DNA of 64,000 bases from Gloeobacter kilaueensis JS1 (GCF_000484535.1 NC_022600.1:2418001-2482000), one strand, 5' to 3'; positions 11,038-20,301 are shown, counted from the stretch's first letter. The notes: generated by a model from the sequence alone, not told the origin. Made by a program: numbers and translations.

Positions 11038-11631
11038 ATGAGAAAGCAGCCCAAACGCCCGAGCCATCGCAAGCAGCGCCCGATGCCCATGCGGCGCTTC
11101 GAGGAAGCGGCTGAGACGCTCGAAGAAGAAGAAGGCAAGTCCCGGCGGCCCGCCGCCGACGAGTTGCTCGACAGCGAGGATCTGCCGCGCTACTTGCGGC
11201 GCACGCCCCAGCAGAGCACCGGCGGCCTGGTGCGCTTTTCGCTCATCGCCACCGGGGTACTGACGATCTTTTTAGCTGCGCTGGCCTTTGTGTTGCGTCC
11301 GGAACCCAATCCGGTGCTGCCCGACGGCGTCAAGATCAAGCAGGGTGTGGCGGTGCTCGCCTCGCCGCGCGGTTTTACGGCGACCCTCGACGCCCCCGGC
11401 ACCGGCAGCCGCCTGCTGATGATCGAGGATGGCCGGGGAAGCGACAAAGAGCGCGACGGTTTTATCTGGTTCAAGGACGTTCCTTCCCGCACTGTACCGG
11501 CGGGCAACTACGCGCTGGAGCTGTCTGCCCCCGGCTATCAAAAACAGCGCCTGCCTGTCACCGTCGCTGCTGGTCGGCCCCAGCTTCTGGGCTACAACAC
11601 GCTCACCGCCCTCAAGAAAGTAGGCCAGTAG
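11038..11631 (+). CDS. Single-pass membrane protein with PEGA-like domain
   Basis: Function unknown. The 197-residue product begins with a strongly basic, then acidic cytoplasmic segment (about residues 1-63), has one membrane helix at about residues 64-86 (VRFSLIATGVLTIFLAALAFVL), and ends in a beta-rich extracytoplasmic part. The sequence FKDVPSRTVPAGNYALELSAPGYQ in that part looks like a PEGA domain, a small fold often found in surface or cell-wall proteins. The ATG directly follows the terminator noted just upstream. The next gene, thrB, starts at the base after this stop, so the two are likely co-transcribed despite unrelated roles. Confidence 0.75.
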   Translation: MRKQPKRPSHRKQRPMPMRRFEEAAETLEEEEGKSRRPAADELLDSEDLPRYLRRTPQQSTGGLVRFSLIATGVLTIFLAALAFVLRPEPNPVLPDGVKIKQGVAVLASPRGFTATLDAPGTGSRLLMIEDGRGSDKERDGFIWFKDVPSRTVPAGNYALELSAPGYQKQRLPVTVAAGRPQLLGYNTLTALKKVGQ

Positions 11632-12555
11632 TTGCACGCGCTGAGGGTCAGGGTACCAGCCACTTCCGCCAACCTCGGTCCCGGCTTCGATTGCCTGGGG
11701 GTCGCCCTGGCCCTCTACAACGAGTTCACCTTCAGCGCCGCTGAAAGTTACAGCTGCACGGTCACAAGCGGCGTCTCCAAGAGCGATGCCCTGCAGGTGA
11801 GTACCGACACCAGCAACCTGGCCTGGCGCGCCTTTGGCTATTTATTTCATCAATATGGTGAGCCGGTGCCGCTGGTGGATCTTGCAATTGAGATGAACGT
11901 TCCCCTGGGCCGGGGTCTGGGCAGTTCGGCGACAGCGATCGTGGCGGGGGTGGCAGCGGCCAACGCCTGGCTGGGTTCGCCTCTGAAGCGTCCGCAGTGG
12001 CTGGAAGTCGCCGCCCGGATCGAGGGGCATCCCGACAACGTCACCCCGGCGGCGCTGGGAGGCTGTCAGCTCGCCCTGTTGGGCGACAGCGGAACGCTCA
12101 TCACCTGTCCGATCAAATGGCACGACAGCCTGGTGCCGGTCCTGGCGGTGCCGGATTTTGCCCTCGCCACCAGCAAAGCCCGCGCCGTTCTGCCCAAAAG
12201 CGTTCCCCACGCCGACGCCGTCTTCAACGCCTCCCACCTCGCCCTGCTCATCCGGGCGATCGAGAGCGGCGATGGCCAGTGGCTCACCGAAGCGCTGCAG
12301 GACCGGTTGCACCAGCCCTACCGCTCGGAGTTGATCCCCGGCTGGCAGCAGGTGCGCGAGGCGGCCCGCGCTGCCGGGGCCTGGGAGGTGGTCATTAGCG
12401 GTGCCGGGCCGAGCCTGCTTGCGCTCTGTCCAGTAAGCGCTGCCCAGGCGGTCCGACAGGCGATCGCCGATGTCTGGCCGGGGGCGACGATTCTGCTGCC
12501 GGGACTCGACCGGGAGGGTTGCCAACTCGGCGATCCGGCTACTTTTGCACTGTGA
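11632..12555 (+). CDS. thrB: Homoserine kinase
   Basis: Phosphorylates homoserine on the way to threonine; GHMP kinase fold, cytosolic. The 307-residue protein begins with VRVPATSANLGPGFDCLGVAL, the family N-terminus. It has the ATP loop PLGRGLGSSATAIVAG near residue 90 and VVISGAGPSLLAL near residue 255. The start appears to be TTG immediately after the preceding stop. The 3' end overlaps the convergent sulfate-binding-protein gene by 17 bases, which is unusual and leaves no room for a terminator between them. Confidence 0.94.
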   Translation: MHALRVRVPATSANLGPGFDCLGVALALYNEFTFSAAESYSCTVTSGVSKSDALQVSTDTSNLAWRAFGYLFHQYGEPVPLVDLAIEMNVPLGRGLGSSATAIVAGVAAANAWLGSPLKRPQWLEVAARIEGHPDNVTPAALGGCQLALLGDSGTLITCPIKWHDSLVPVLAVPDFALATSKARAVLPKSVPHADAVFNASHLALLIRAIESGDGQWLTEALQDRLHQPYRSELIPGWQQVREAARAAGAWEVVISGAGPSLLALCPVSAAQAVRQAIADVWPGATILLPGLDREGCQLGDPATFAL

Positions 12556-13573
12556 GCTGATCGAAGCTGCCACCGTCGTCGAAGTGGTCCCGCTGGGCCT
12601 TGCGCCAGCCGCCAAAGACCTGTTCGACCGTCACCAGCTTCAGTCTGCCAAACTGGGAAGTGTAGCGGTGGGCAACGCTCGCCAGGTGGGGCCGGTAGTG
12701 GTGGCGGGCGACGATCGTCTGGCCCTCGAAGCTGTAGAGGTACTCCAGATACGCTTTCGCGAGTGCGGTCGTTCTGTGCTTTGCGGTGTTGCCATCGAGC
12801 CAGCTCACCGGTGGCTCCGCCAGAATGCTGAGGGAAGGGGTGACGATCTCGAAGCTGTCCCTGCCCAATTCTTCTAGCGCCAGGTACGCTTCGTTTTCCC
12901 AGGCGAGCAGTACATCTCCCAGACCGCGCTGCACGAAGGTGAGCGTCGCTCCCCGTGCCCCACCGTCGAATACCGGGACGTTGTGTAGCCATCGGCCCAT
13001 ATAATCGCGGATCTTTATCTCGTTGCCGTTGTACTTTTTGCTCGCCCAGGCCCAGGCCGCCAGGTAGTTCCAGCGCGCTCCGCCGGAAGTTTTTGGGCTA
13101 GGGGTAATCACCGCAATACCAGGCCGGGCCAGATCCTCCCAATCGACGATCTTTTTGGGATTGCCCTTCCGTACCAACAGCACGATCGTCGAAGTATACG
13201 GGCAGCTGTTGTCCGGCAGGCGCTTCTGCCAGTCCGCCGGGAGGAGCCCAGCATCGTCGTGCAGAGTATCGATGTCGTAGGCGAGGGCGAGGGTCGCCAC
13301 ATCCGCCTCCAATCCAGCGATGAGCGCGCGCGCCTGCTTGCTGGAGCCACCGTTGGACATCTCGACGCGCACCGCCTGGCCTGTCCTCTGTTGCCAGTAG
13401 CGGCTGAAGGCGGCGTTGTAGTCCGCGTAGAGCCGACCGGTCGGATCGTAGGAGGCGTTGAGAAGCGTCACTGGTTCGGCTGTGAGCGCACCCTGCCATC
13501 CCAGTAGTGCGCTCATCACCGCGAGGACCAAGTAAACGCTGCGTCGTCGAAAGCACGCAGGAGGACTCGACAT
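12539..13573 (-). CDS. Sulfate/thiosulfate ABC transporter substrate-binding protein
   Basis: Periplasmic binding protein of the Sbp/CysP family. Residues 1-32 are a signal peptide (basic start, then YLVLAVMSALLGW, Ala-rich cleavage area). The mature part opens with VTLLNASYDPTGRLYADYNAAF, contains MSNGGSSKQARAL, and later PKTSGGARWNYLAAWAW, all hallmarks of sulfate-binding proteins. It has 344 residues from the ATG at 13573. No cysT/cysW/cysA genes are next to it; instead a TauE/SafE permease lies directly upstream on the same strand. The binding protein may serve a transporter encoded elsewhere. Confidence 0.93.
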   Translation of the reverse strand: MSSPPACFRRRSVYLVLAVMSALLGWQGALTAEPVTLLNASYDPTGRLYADYNAAFSRYWQQRTGQAVRVEMSNGGSSKQARALIAGLEADVATLALAYDIDTLHDDAGLLPADWQKRLPDNSCPYTSTIVLLVRKGNPKKIVDWEDLARPGIAVITPSPKTSGGARWNYLAAWAWASKKYNGNEIKIRDYMGRWLHNVPVFDGGARGATLTFVQRGLGDVLLAWENEAYLALEELGRDSFEIVTPSLSILAEPPVSWLDGNTAKHRTTALAKAYLEYLYSFEGQTIVARHHYRPHLASVAHRYTSQFGRLKLVTVEQVFGGWRKAQRDHFDDGGSFDQLTVQK

Positions 13574-13636
13574 TGCCGGCTCTCTAAGATCGCTGCGCAT
13601 CAGACTATAGCAGCTATCTATCGGTCCAGGGCAATC

Positions 13637-14428
13637 TCAAATTTTTGTGAGCATCTGCCAGCCCACCATCAAAAGCAGCGAATACAGTGTCACCTGCAGG
13701 GCTGTCTTTGGAACCAGTGGACAAAGCTTCGCTCCGATCAATACTCCCGGCACCGTTCCCAGCCAGATGGGCAGCACCAGTTGCCAGTTGATATTGCCCA
13801 GGCTGGCGTGTCCAATCGAAGTAAAAATAAGCAAGATTGCAGCCTGTACGATGTCTGTGCCAACCAGCTTCCAGGGATCGAGGCGAAAAAAGAGCAGAAG
13901 TGCAACCGCAAATAAAGAACCGGAGCCGACACTGGTGAGACCGACGATTGCTCCGAGGATAAAACCGACAACCATCGAGAGGATCCGGCCTGTCGTCGTC
14001 GAAAGATCGAATTTTGGAGAATCGGGCAGCTTGAATTTAAGATAGCGGCTAAATATCAGCCTGCCCAGATAAAGAGAAGAAACGCCAATCAGCACGAAGC
14101 CGACGACGTGGATGAGCATCATATCCAGTTGAGCGATTCCAAGGGAACGGGCGGCAAAGATCGCACCGATACCGGCAAAAGAGCCTGGAATACTGCCGAG
14201 GGCCAACCACCTGACAACTTCGAGATCGACTGTCCCCTGCTGCCAATGTTTGTAGCCACCTACCACCTTCATCAAGGTCGCGGAGACGACATCGGAACCG
14301 ATGGCAATCGATCCAGGGATATTGAATACTAAAATCAATAGAGGCGTCATCAGTGCCGCGCCGCCAACGCCTGTCATTCCAACAACTATACCGACAAGAA
14401 GGCTAGCAAGCGAAAGTTTAATGTCCAT
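13637..14428 (-). CDS. TauE/SafE family sulfite/anion exporter-like permease
   Basis: Membrane protein of 263 residues with about eight hydrophobic helices. It shows the TauE/SafE pattern of two related halves: LLVGIVVGMTGVGGAALMTPLLIL near the N-terminus and FILGAIVGLTSVGSGSLFAVALLLF in the middle. Family members move sulfite, sulfoacetate or related organosulfur anions. It is followed after 63 bases by the sulfate-binding-protein gene on the same strand, which supports a sulfur role. Direction and substrate cannot be told from the sequence. Confidence 0.88.
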   Translation of the reverse strand: MDIKLSLASLLVGIVVGMTGVGGAALMTPLLILVFNIPGSIAIGSDVVSATLMKVVGGYKHWQQGTVDLEVVRWLALGSIPGSFAGIGAIFAARSLGIAQLDMMLIHVVGFVLIGVSSLYLGRLIFSRYLKFKLPDSPKFDLSTTTGRILSMVVGFILGAIVGLTSVGSGSLFAVALLLFFRLDPWKLVGTDIVQAAILLIFTSIGHASLGNINWQLVLPIWLGTVPGVLIGAKLCPLVPKTALQVTLYSLLLMVGWQMLTKI

Positions 14429-14930
14429 ATATTTTTACCAGCAGGAGGGAAGATCGAACGAAGAACAGGCAGGCGCAAACGATCGCGAAGCGCTAAATCC
14501 ACGAAACAGTTCAAAGTTTGAGAGAGTCGTGAAACGGGGTGGTAGATGCAGTAGAAGGCAGAGCGGTGGCGGCGATTCGGACAATATTGATTACATTAGC
14601 CTCTCAGCATAGAGGTTTTGGTGGATAAACGTTGAAAATCTGGTAAAAAGTGAAGCAAATGAAAGATCCTGCAGATCCGAAATAAAACTTGCATTCAACC
14701 GTTGAACGTAAAATAAATTTCTTTGTTGCGTGTTATGTAAAATAAACTGCACTTTGCATATTTCTATGGTCTGAACAACACATCAGAGGCGGTGGGGATG
14801 GCGCTACTGGAGCGGTTCTTTTATAGATGTCTTTTGTGATACACAGTCGTTGCCGGGGCTGGAGGGGATAATACGCCTCGGACCGGCTTGTCTCCGCTTC
14901 CATTGTTTTGGTCAGTATGAGGTGTGTGTC
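14429..14930. other. Gene-free AT-richer spacer
   Basis: About 500 bases without a credible gene. The middle (about 14640-14760) is clearly more AT-rich than the surroundings and contains two copies of GTAAAATAAA about 35 bases apart. It must carry the promoters of the TauE gene (leftward) and the VCBS-repeat gene (rightward). I see no tRNA, no repeat array and no strong terminator. Confidence 0.5.
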
Positions 14931-17143
14931 ATGAAGATGCCGCAAGTTCGTGAGCGACTTGCACTATCGTTGCAGCTGCCGCTCTGTCTGGCTGTCAGCG
15001 GTCTCAGCCTGTTGACAGCGCTGGCCCAGCCAACGAAGGCTGCGATCAGCTTTGCGGCTCCACCGACCTTTGCCCTGGGTACCACTCCAAGCGCAGCGGT
15101 CTCTGGTGACTTCAACGGCGACGGCAAGCCGACGTAGCGGTGACCAACGCCGGTTCAGATAATGTCTCAATTTTGATTGGCAAGGGCGGCGGTCAGTTCA
15201 AGCCGGCGCGCAATTTTGCTGTGGGCGATGGTCCGGTTGCCCTGGTGGCAGGCGACTTCGACGCTGACGGCGATCTCGACCTGGCCGTCGCCAACGCCAA
15301 CGCCAGCACCGTCACGCTGTTGCGCAACAACGGCAGTGGCCGCTTTCGCACCGCAGCCACCCTGGCAGTCGGCTCAAAACCCTACAGCATCAAGACCGGT
15401 GACTTCGACGGCGACGGCGATCTCGACCTGGCGACGGCCAATTACGGTGCCAACACCGTCACCGTCATCCTCGATCAGGGCAAAAAGTTCGCTGTGACCC
15501 AGAACGTCTCGACCGGCGGGCAGGGGGCGATTTCGCTGACACCGGGCGACTTCGACGCTGACGGCGATCTCGACCTGGCGGTAAGTAACGGGGCTTACGG
15601 CAGGGGCACGATCACTCGTCTGACCAACAACGGCAGCGGTACCTTCGCAAGCGGCACCCCCGTCTTCAGCTTTTACTTTTACATCACCCCGGTGGCGATC
15701 GTCGCCGGTGACTTTGACGGCGACGGCGACACGGACCTCGCCACCACGACCAGCAGCAACTACTTCTCCGATTACGTCGCGCTGCTACCCAACAACGGCA
15801 GCGGCAGTTTCCCGAGCGTCAGGTACATCCGGACCTCCACAGGGGCATTTTCGATCACTGCAGGCGACATCGACGGCGATGGCGACTCAGACTTTATCGT
15901 GCCGGGGATCATCGACAACACCGTCTCGGTGCTCGTCAACCAGGGTGCTAACAACTTCGTCGAGGGGCTCCCCCGCTTCATGCCCGGCAACAAACCCCGA
16001 GCTGTGGTGCTTGGCCGCTTCGACGACGATGCTCTGCCGGACGTCATCAGCGCCAACAGCGACGGTGTGGCCGCGCTGCTCGTCAACCTCGGCGGCGATA
16101 GCTTGGCCGCACCGCAGGCGCTGAGAGTGTTGGGCGACAATCCGGTGGCGGTCGTGAGCGGCGATATCGACGGCGATGGTGACATCGATCTTTTAAGTGC
16201 AAGTTTCTTTGGCTTTGGCAAAGATGTCACGATCTTCAAAAACCAGGGCAACGCCCAGTTCACAGCCACTGCGCTGCCGGTGGATCAACTCAACGATCTG
16301 AACCTGGCCGATCTAGATAAAGACGGCGATCTCGACTTGGTGACGGTTGGCTCCGGCGGCACGAAAATCCTGCTCAACGACGGCAGCGGCAACTTCAGAT
16401 TGCTATCTACCTTCTCCGGCAGTGCGAACGCCATCGGCACCGGCGATCTCGATAACGATGGAGATCAAGATATCGTTGTCGTCAAAAATTCCAACAATAC
16501 CGTTCAGATATTTCTCAACAACGGCAGCGCTTCCTTCAGCACTGGCCAGAGCACCAGTAGCGGCGGCACCAACCCGAGCGATCTTGTTCTTGGCGACTTC
16601 AATGGCGACGCCAAGTTAGACGTGGCGGTGACCAACCGCAATTCCAACCAAGTCTCTGTCCTGCCCGGTCAGGGCAACGGTACCCTGGGCAGTGCCAGTA
16701 ACTTCAGTGTCGGCAATACGCCCGATGCCCTGGCAGCAGGGGATATAGACAACGACGGCGACCTGGATCTGGTCACAGCCAACAGCTTCACCGACACCCT
16801 GTCGCTGCTCATCAACTCCGGTAGCGGCAGTTTTGGACCGGCCCAGACTTTGAGCGGAGCCGACAACCCGGAAGATGTTGCTTTTGCGGACCTCGACAAC
16901 GACGGCGATCTCGACATTGTTGCTGCCGGCGTGTACGCGGCCACCGTTTTCCAGAATCAGGCTGGTCAGTTCACGCTGCCACCGGTGAACGCGACAGTCG
17001 CCATCAGCAGTACCGGTCTGGCCACAGGCGATCTCGACGGCGACGGCGATCAGGATCTGGCTGTCAGTTCCAGCCTTGTCTTCAGTTCTTCTTATACCGT
17101 CAGTGTCCTGCGCAACCAGCTGGTTCCCAACCCCATCCCCTGA
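14931..17143 (+). pseudogene. Secreted VCBS/FG-GAP repeat protein, frameshifted near its N-terminus
   Basis: A signal peptide (MKMPQVRERLALS, hydrophobic core, cleavage near LAQPTKA) is followed by FG-GAP/VCBS repeats. Each repeat has a calcium-loop core such as GDFDADGDLDLAVAN. The first frame ends at TAG 15135-15137 right inside repeat 1 (GDFNGDGKP then stop). The second frame resumes at once (DVAVTNAGSD) and stays open from 15140 to 17143. Restoring one G at 15131 would join them. Counting both frames there are 14 repeats, enough for two seven-bladed propellers. Either a recent one-base loss inactivated the gene, or this is a sequencing error, or (less likely, no slippery heptamer seen) a frameshift site. 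Function is unknown; proteins of this kind are usually extracellular. Confidence 0.8.
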
Positions 17144-17194
17144 GAGGGGCCGCGCCGAACTAAGTAAAATAGCAGCAACCAGAGAACAGGCATT

Positions 17195-17761
17195 ATGCAA
17201 CAGGCAGCGGGCGGGCGAATGCGCTGGACGGCACGGGAGCTGGAATGGTTGCCGGACAATGGCAATCGCTACGAGATAGTCGATGGAGAATTGCTCGTCA
17301 CCCGAGCGCCCCACTGGAAGCACCAGGAAGTCAGCCTGCGCCTCGGTGCCGCCCTGGATGCCTGGTCAAGCCGCACCGGTTTGGGACGGGCGGCGGTAGC
17401 ACCGGGAATCTGCTTCAGCGACGCAGATAACGTGATTCCGGACGTTGTCTGGGTCAGCACCGCCCGCCTGGAAGTTCTGCTCGACGAGGCCGGGCATCTG
17501 AGCGGGGCACCGGAACTGGTGGTGGAGGTGGTTTCTCCCGGCTCCCAAAACGAGCGCCGCGACCGGGAACTCAAGCTCAAGCTCTACTCGCTGCGCGGAG
17601 TACAGGAATACTGGCTGGTCGATCGCACTTTAGAGCAAATCGAAGTTTATCGGCGAGAAGAAGCGATGTTGAAGCTGACCGGTACGTTCCTGGCGGCTGA
17701 AACGCTCACGACTCCCCTGCTGGAGGGGTTTGCCTGTCCGGTTGGTGCTTTGTTTGCCTGA
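17195..17761 (+). CDS. Uma2 family endonuclease-like protein (DUF820)
   Basis: 188-residue member of the PD-(D/E)XK-fold Uma2 family, which is hugely expanded in cyanobacteria and has unknown targets. The core is visible: YEIVDGELLV (catalytic Glu), VIPDVVWV (catalytic Asp), ELVVEVVSPGSQ (E-x-V motif) and the later KLKLYSLRGVQEYWLVD. The C-terminus GFACPVGALFA is the 5' edge of a 96-bp segment found again at 20206. Start ATG follows AGAACAGGCATT; no strong ribosome site. The 51-base gap after the VCBS gene has no terminator. Confidence 0.88.
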   Translation: MQQAAGGRMRWTARELEWLPDNGNRYEIVDGELLVTRAPHWKHQEVSLRLGAALDAWSSRTGLGRAAVAPGICFSDADNVIPDVVWVSTARLEVLLDEAGHLSGAPELVVEVVSPGSQNERRDRELKLKLYSLRGVQEYWLVDRTLEQIEVYRREEAMLKLTGTFLAAETLTTPLLEGFACPVGALFA

Positions 17762-17821
17762 GGGGCAAGTTCAAAATTCGAAGGGTAAAGCACTCTGCGC
17801 GGGATCGAGATCGAGCGCCTG
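17726..17821. repeat. 96-bp imperfect direct repeat, copy A
   Basis: Matches 20206-20301 without gaps, with 14 mismatches by my count (about 85% identity). Copy A covers the last 11 codons of the Uma2 gene and continues into a sequence that, read on the minus strand, is the last 15 or so codons of the adenine methyltransferase whose intact copy ends at 20251. Confidence 0.85.
17771..17821 (-). pseudogene. Remnant of methyltransferase 3' end
   Basis: Read on the minus strand this encodes ALDLDPAQSALPFEF followed by a stop, nearly the same as the C-terminus FDLDPAQSALAFEF of the methyltransferase at 20251-21930. The match stops about 17 codons in; the sequence further upstream on that strand does not resemble the enzyme. 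It is a fragment left by duplication or recombination. Confidence 0.75.
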
Positions 17822-18414
17822 ATTGGGAGAAACCGGTGTTGTCAGAGAAGTTGTCGTGTGTTCTGCCCTTGAGCAGCTTGTGGCAAGTGTATCTCTTCTT
17901 TTAAAACTTTGGCCCTGGGCGGATTGAGATGTACCTGATTTGGGATCTCTCAGTTGTGGATATCCCTTGACCACCGCGACGGATTCTGCTCCCTCGCCTA
18001 CTGGTAGACCACTCGGCGCTGCTTGCGAATCTGGACATCTTCGCCGCGATGGCGTTGTCCTGCTCCCCGAATGGGGGGTCGGGAGTGAGGAACTTCAGGC
18101 GGCTATGATGATGCTCTTTGCTGTACCAGAGCCCGTCTTTCGCTGCCAGTCCTGCAGACGCTGGCTTTTTTTGGTTAGCGGTTTATCTGGAGATTCAGAA
18201 AGCTGACACTTAATCAGCGTGCGCAGCGTGCAGCGTCTGGAGAACTGTCAGTCAATCAGCCCTCAACCCCCAGCGATCAGCTCACTGTGTTCGGCACGAC
18301 CTGGAAATGTTGAGATGGGGCTGTAGAGTGTAGGGTAGGGTGACTGCGCTGGTGGCAGGAGTGGTCCGCCCCGGCAGCCAAAAGTCCCCTCCCTTCCACT
18401 GACAGGAGCAGAAG
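17822..18414. other. Spacer without a credible gene
   Basis: About 590 bases between the methyltransferase remnant and the FG-GAP gene. Short open frames exist (for example 17940-18206, 88 codons) but show no recognisable family and no convincing start. One hairpin plus T-run is listed separately. The string CCCCGAATGGGGGG at about 18065 recurs near 35861 behind lpxB. The region looks like decayed sequence within an accessory patch. Confidence 0.45.
18145..18172 (+). terminator. Possible intrinsic terminator
   Basis: Five-base stem GCCAG / CTGGC with an 11-base loop that itself contains CTGCAG, followed by seven T residues. The gene it would end is not clear, since the preceding sequence holds no firm coding region. 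Confidence 0.4.
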
Positions 18415-20124
18415 ATGTTTCTCCGGCACGGTCTACCTGGCAAGCGCTATGCAGCGGCAACGTCGCTCTACCACACTCGGGGGTGGCTGAGTGTATCGCT
18501 CAGTGTGTGTTGGCTTTTAAGCACGGCGGTGCTGCCACCAGTGGCGAGGGCATTGCCCGTGGAGGACGAGGTGGCGGTGCCAATCAGAGGTGCGGGCTTC
18601 GTCATCAACGGCAGCAATGTGTATGATTCCTCCGGCCTTTCTGTCAGTGGGGCAGGCGATGTCAATGGCGATGGACTGCCAGATGTGATTGTCGGGGCTT
18701 CCGGTGCCTCCCCGAATGGTCAGGCTGCTGCTGGTCGCAGCTACGTAGTCTTTGGCAAGCGCAACGGCCAGCCGGTGGATCTAACTGCCATCGACAGCGG
18801 CAGCAGCCCAGACGGTTTCGTCATCAACGGTAGCCAAGCGGGCGATCAATCCGGCCGCTCTGTCAGTGGGGCGGGGGATGTCAACGGCGATGGACTGGCC
18901 GATGTGATTGTCGGGGCTCCCTCTGCCGACCTGAATGGTCAAACCTCTGTCGGTCGCAGCTACGTGATCTTCGGCAAGCGCAACCTCAAGCCAGTGCAGT
19001 TATCTGCCATTGAAAGCGGCAGCAGCCTGGACGGCTTCGTCATCGACGGCAGCAATGTGAACGATGAAGCTGGCCGCTCTGTCAGTGGGGCAGGCGATGT
19101 CAATGGCGACGGACTGGCCGATGTGATTGTCGCAGCTCCCTATGCCTCCCCCAATAGTCAATTCGAGGCTGGTCGCAGCTACGTGGTCTTTGGCAAGCGC
19201 AACCTCAAGCCAGTGGAGCTATCTGCCATTGAAAGCGGCAGCAGCCTGGACGGCTTCGTCATCGACGGCAGCAATGTGAACGATGAAGCTGGCCGCTCTG
19301 TCAGCAGTGTGGGAGATGTCAACGGCGATGGACTGGCAGACCTCATCGTCGGGGCTTTCCGGGCCTCCCCGAATGGTCAAACCTATGCTGGTAGCAGCTA
19401 CGTGGTCTTCGGCAAGCGCAATCGTAAAGCAGTGGAGCTATCCGTCATAGAAAGCGGCAGCAGCCCAGACGGCTTCGTCATCAACGGCAGCCAAGCGGAC
19501 GATTTCTCTGGCTATTCTGTCAGTGGAGCCGGGGATGTCAACGGCGACGGACTGGCAGACCTCATCGTCGGGGCTGAGGGTGCCGACCCGGAAGAGACTG
19601 GTCGCAGCTACGTGGTCTTCGGCAAGCGCAACACTCAGCCCGTGGAGCTATCTGCCATCGAAAGCGGCACCAGCCGTGGCGGCTTCGTCATCAACGGCAG
19701 CCAGTCATTCGATAGGTCTGGCCGTTCTGTCAGTGGGGCAGGCGATGTCAACGGCGATGGACTGGCTGATGTTATTGTCGGGGCTTTGTACGCCGACCCG
19801 AATGGTCAACCCAATGCTGGTCGCAGCTACGTCATCTTTGGCAAGCGCAACCTCAAGCCAGTGGAGTTATCTGCCATCGAAAGCGGCAGCAGCCTAGACG
19901 GCTTCGTCATCGACGGCAGCCAAGCGGGCGATGAAGCCAGCGTGGTCAGTGGGGCGGGGGATGTCAATGGTGACGGACTGGCAGACCTCATCGTCGGGGC
20001 TCCCTTTGCCGACCCGAATGGTCAAACCTATGCTGGTAGCAGCTACGTGGTCTTCGGCAAGCGCAACCTCAAGCCAGTGGAGCTGGCACAACTGGAAAAG
20101 ACTGGGTCCTCCCCCTCTCCTTGA
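18415..20124 (+). CDS. Secreted FG-GAP (integrin-alpha-like) repeat protein, seven repeats
   Basis: 569 residues. A long basic N-region leads to a hydrophobic signal (WLSVSLSVCWLLSTAVL, cleavage near VARALP). The rest is seven near-identical repeats of about 63-68 residues, each holding SVSGAGDVNGDGLAD (calcium loop), VIVGAP-like and YVVFGKRN. Seven FG-GAP repeats make one closed seven-bladed beta-propeller, as in integrin alpha chains. The seventh repeat is shortened in the blade (GDEASVVSGAGD). DNA copies of neighbouring repeats are almost identical over 60-70 bases, so the gene has grown or been homogenised recently. ATG 18415 follows GACAGGAGCAGAAG. Likely an extracellular or surface protein; ligand unknown. 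Confidence 0.88.
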   Translation: MFLRHGLPGKRYAAATSLYHTRGWLSVSLSVCWLLSTAVLPPVARALPVEDEVAVPIRGAGFVINGSNVYDSSGLSVSGAGDVNGDGLPDVIVGASGASPNGQAAAGRSYVVFGKRNGQPVDLTAIDSGSSPDGFVINGSQAGDQSGRSVSGAGDVNGDGLADVIVGAPSADLNGQTSVGRSYVIFGKRNLKPVQLSAIESGSSLDGFVIDGSNVNDEAGRSVSGAGDVNGDGLADVIVAAPYASPNSQFEAGRSYVVFGKRNLKPVELSAIESGSSLDGFVIDGSNVNDEAGRSVSSVGDVNGDGLADLIVGAFRASPNGQTYAGSSYVVFGKRNRKAVELSVIESGSSPDGFVINGSQADDFSGYSVSGAGDVNGDGLADLIVGAEGADPEETGRSYVVFGKRNTQPVELSAIESGTSRGGFVINGSQSFDRSGRSVSGAGDVNGDGLADVIVGALYADPNGQPNAGRSYVIFGKRNLKPVELSAIESGSSLDGFVIDGSQAGDEASVVSGAGDVNGDGLADLIVGAPFADPNGQTYAGSSYVVFGKRNLKPVELAQLEKTGSSPSP

Positions 20125-20184
20125 GCCGCACCGGAGGATCTGCTAGCTTGCCCAGTTACGGCTCAACTGCTGCTCAAAAAGACA

Positions 20185-20241
20185 GTTTTGCCACCATTGC
20201 CGACAGGGTTTGCCTGTCCGGTGGGTGCGTTGTTTGCTTGA
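20185..20241 (+). pseudogene. Remnant of a Uma2 gene 3' end
   Basis: The frame reads VLPPLPTGFACPVGALFA and stops at TGA 20239-20241, essentially the Uma2 C-terminus seen at 17726-17761. No Uma2 catalytic core precedes it, so it is a truncated leftover lying just before the intact methyltransferase end. Confidence 0.7.
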
Positions 20242-20301
20242 TCGTCGGGCTCAAAATTCAAAGGCCAGAGCACTCTGCGCGGGATCGAGATCGAACGCCT
20301 G
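20206..20301. repeat. 96-bp imperfect direct repeat, copy B
   Basis: Partner of 17726-17821, same orientation, gap-free. Here the Uma2 part is the remnant and the methyltransferase part is functional, the mirror image of copy A. Confidence 0.85.

Noticed and set aside
15120-15145. Programmed -1 frameshift in the VCBS gene
   Set aside because: No X-XXY-YYZ slippery sequence and no obvious downstream pseudoknot; a single-base loss or sequence error explains it more simply.
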